From positions 60,837,001 through 60,901,000 of the forward strand of contig CM048552.1 in assembly GCA_026413225.1 (NCBI GenBank): a stretch of 64,000 bases of DNA, given 5' to 3'. Position 1 is the stretch's first letter, and each line of letters opens with the position of its first letter. This document shows positions 61,916 through 64,000 of the stretch, piece after piece. The notes below the pieces were generated by a model. That model had not been told where the DNA came from, did not search any database, and was given only the letters and a program-made list of their open reading frames with translations. This DNA is from Otis tarda. Its lineage: Eukaryota > Chordata > Aves > Otidiformes > Otididae. Made by a program: the position numbers and the translations under genes.

Positions 61916-64000
61916 CTACAACATTAGGGGGAAAAAAAAAAAGGGAGGGGGAAGTTGGTTTCAAATAAAGATATGCAAATGTATCTTTGTCCCACCACAT
62001 ATCTTATCATTGGAAATGAGTATTTAACCATGATCTAAAATTCAAGCATTCATCCTAAAGATATTTTCACCTTTGTCTAGATTTGTGATTACTACTTGCA
62101 TGTTTAAACATTTTGGTATATCTCCATGCAATTATTCTTACGACCAACACAGACTTTGTTTCTGCTTATAAAACTTGATCGATAGCTAAGTTCTTGTCCA
62201 AGCCCACCATGTGAGCTGCTAGTATCAACTGGGGACAGAAGAGGTAAGGAGGAAGGGAACTCTTGCAAAATCTGGAAACAGCATCAGACATTTTCTTCAA
62301 CCACACCTTGAGGACCATCGTGCCTTCCACCCACGGGAAGCCACAATCATAGCCCAGCCCAGAGCAGTACAGGCCTTTGCCCTGTTTGAATGATGACAGT
62401 CCAACATGAAAAGCTGCCATGGCCTTGCAAGAGAGGGCAGCAGCTGGCTCTAAATGGCTGAAAAAACACCAGCAGCTTAAGAAAAAAAAAAAACTTCTTC
62501 AGAGTTCCCCAGAGTCAGCTGAAACAAATGTTCCTAGTTTTGTCTACAGATCCAGCTGCACACTCTCTCTCAAGTAGTGCAGCAGATTACTGCCTATTCC
62601 AGCAAAGCAAAGGGAAAAAAAAAAAAAAAAGCAAAGGTGAATCTTTTTGCAACAGTGCTCTTTGTTCAGAGTAATAAGTAAAATTAAGGTTTGTTTAAAA
62701 CAAAACCAAACTCAAGATACTCTCCTTCCCACATCCACCCCTCCCATATACCAGGAAAAAAAAAGCAGAAAGAGGAATACCATTGGCTTTTTTTTCTAAA
62801 CACTCCTTTTCCCTCTGATAAATAAATCAACCAATCAAGTGAATGGATTTTGAAGCTACATAGGTGGATTCTCTTTTGTCCTCACTAGTATTCACTTGAC
62901 TGTGAGGACAGGACTGGATATCCCCAGCTACAGCCCTTCCCTTTCCCTCCCGGTAACGGCAAGGCACCAGCTGCTCCCCACGGCTGGCCGTACAGACAAG
63001 AGACATGGACATGTGTAACACTTAGTTCTGGGAAATTTTTAGTGTTCATTCTACAGAAGAAAAGGTACTTTTCAATAGCTGCTCTCATTCCTACTTATAT
63101 TCAGTATCTGAAGATAGAAAAAGCAAAATTTCTGATGAAGTTCTCCTCTTTTTTAATTTTAAAAAAATCTAAACCTTCTTTACCATCCTACCAACTCTGA
63201 AGGATTGCTGTGTTAAACTGCTCATATTGAAAGGCACCATTATTTATAAAAATTAATCTTCTGTCTCCAAACGTCCCAATGAAGGGTTTTAATAAGCACA
63301 ACATGCATAACTTCAAAAACAATGTTTGAAAGACATGAGAAGACCTGCTAAAAACATATCCAGCAATTTAAGTTTAAGAATATGCTCAACTAAAACCAGG
63401 GACAAATATTTTATTCCCATTGAAATCAAAGACGTATCGTGAAAGGGTAGGGCAAAACACACAAAAGTGCATTTTGTGACTATGGTGATGGGCCACTCTT
63501 TGCAGGACCCATTCAGAGGAGATGACTCACTATTTATTTGAAATTATCTGTTTCTTCTAAGACCAACTTCCTCCATTCACATTCCCCAGAAAAGCCCACA
63601 AAAAGCTACATCTGAAACAAAAGCTAGGTAATCATCCCTGCTTTTCATACAGCATGGGATTTCTACAATGCAAACAGCATAAAAAACAAAGTTCCTTGAA
63701 ACATCCCACTTTGACTTCTCCCAGCAAGTCTCTTACACTCGGTGAGAGAGGGTCAGATCCACAGCGTGGCAACCAGCAAGAGCATTTTCTAAGCTACTCT
63801 TGATATTGCTAAGGGTGAAAATGAAGAGTCTTCACTCGATGCAATGCTTTAATCCCCCGAAGTGTTAAACTTGGTAACATGCTGGCTCAACATCAAATTG
63901 AAAACTGCTTAATACACTATTTCCCAATTAATAACAATTAAGCACTAATTATTGTGAAAAAAAAACCATTAAGAAATATACTGTTAGCACCCTCTGAAGT
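61916..64000 (-). other. TXNRD1: TXNRD1 intron running off the window
   Basis: No TXNRD1 exon was found in this stretch on the minus strand. Several A-runs are present (61930s, 62480, 62620). Short open frames such as 62166-62420 have no similarity I recognise. Confidence 0.65.

Noticed and set aside
62166-62420. 84-codon minus-strand frame upstream of the first TXNRD1 exon found
   Set aside because: It does not resemble any part of thioredoxin reductase and has no splice-site support.

Overview
The window is vertebrate nuclear DNA and almost certainly a bird. It carries chicken-repeat-1 (CR1) LINE pieces with the avian 3' tail (ATTCTATGAT-type), several solo LTRs of avian type, compact introns of 1.4-3.2 kb, and two neighbouring genes in the order and orientation I know from human chromosome 12 (TXNRD1 then CHST11, same strand; here both on the minus strand). 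Most of the sequence is intergenic, and most open frames in it are chance.

Layout. (1) 1-1640: a CpG island with the first coding exon of CHST11 (847-964, minus), the 5' end of its intron 1 (1-846) and its TATA-less promoter. (2) About 1.6-46.7 kb: the intergenic interval between CHST11 and TXNRD1. It holds an LTR of one family (10478-11258, minus), 17 bp from a longer solo LTR of another family (11276-12429, plus). Two more copies of the longer family lie at 26646-27799 (minus) and 45142-46255 (plus). It also holds a nested stack of three CR1 elements (16.4-18.0 kb), a CR1 3' end (40950-41162), an orphan CpG island (24.42-24.69 kb) and an AT/AC-rich near-palindrome (44824-44878). (3) About 47-64 kb: the 3' half of TXNRD1 on the minus strand. 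Seven coding exons carry the last 244 codons, including the in-frame UGA read as selenocysteine (Gly-Cys-Sec-Gly end). A SECIS-like element lies in the 3' UTR about 260 nt past the stop. A CR1 piece carrying reverse-transcriptase remnants sits in one intron.

The two genes are not known to act together. TXNRD1 is the cytosolic selenoenzyme that reduces thioredoxin. CHST11 is a Golgi chondroitin 4-O-sulfotransferase. Their adjacency is ancestral synteny. I found no tRNA, rRNA, CRISPR, or clearly new system. The best leads are the orphan CpG island, the back-to-back LTR pair and the nested CR1 stack.
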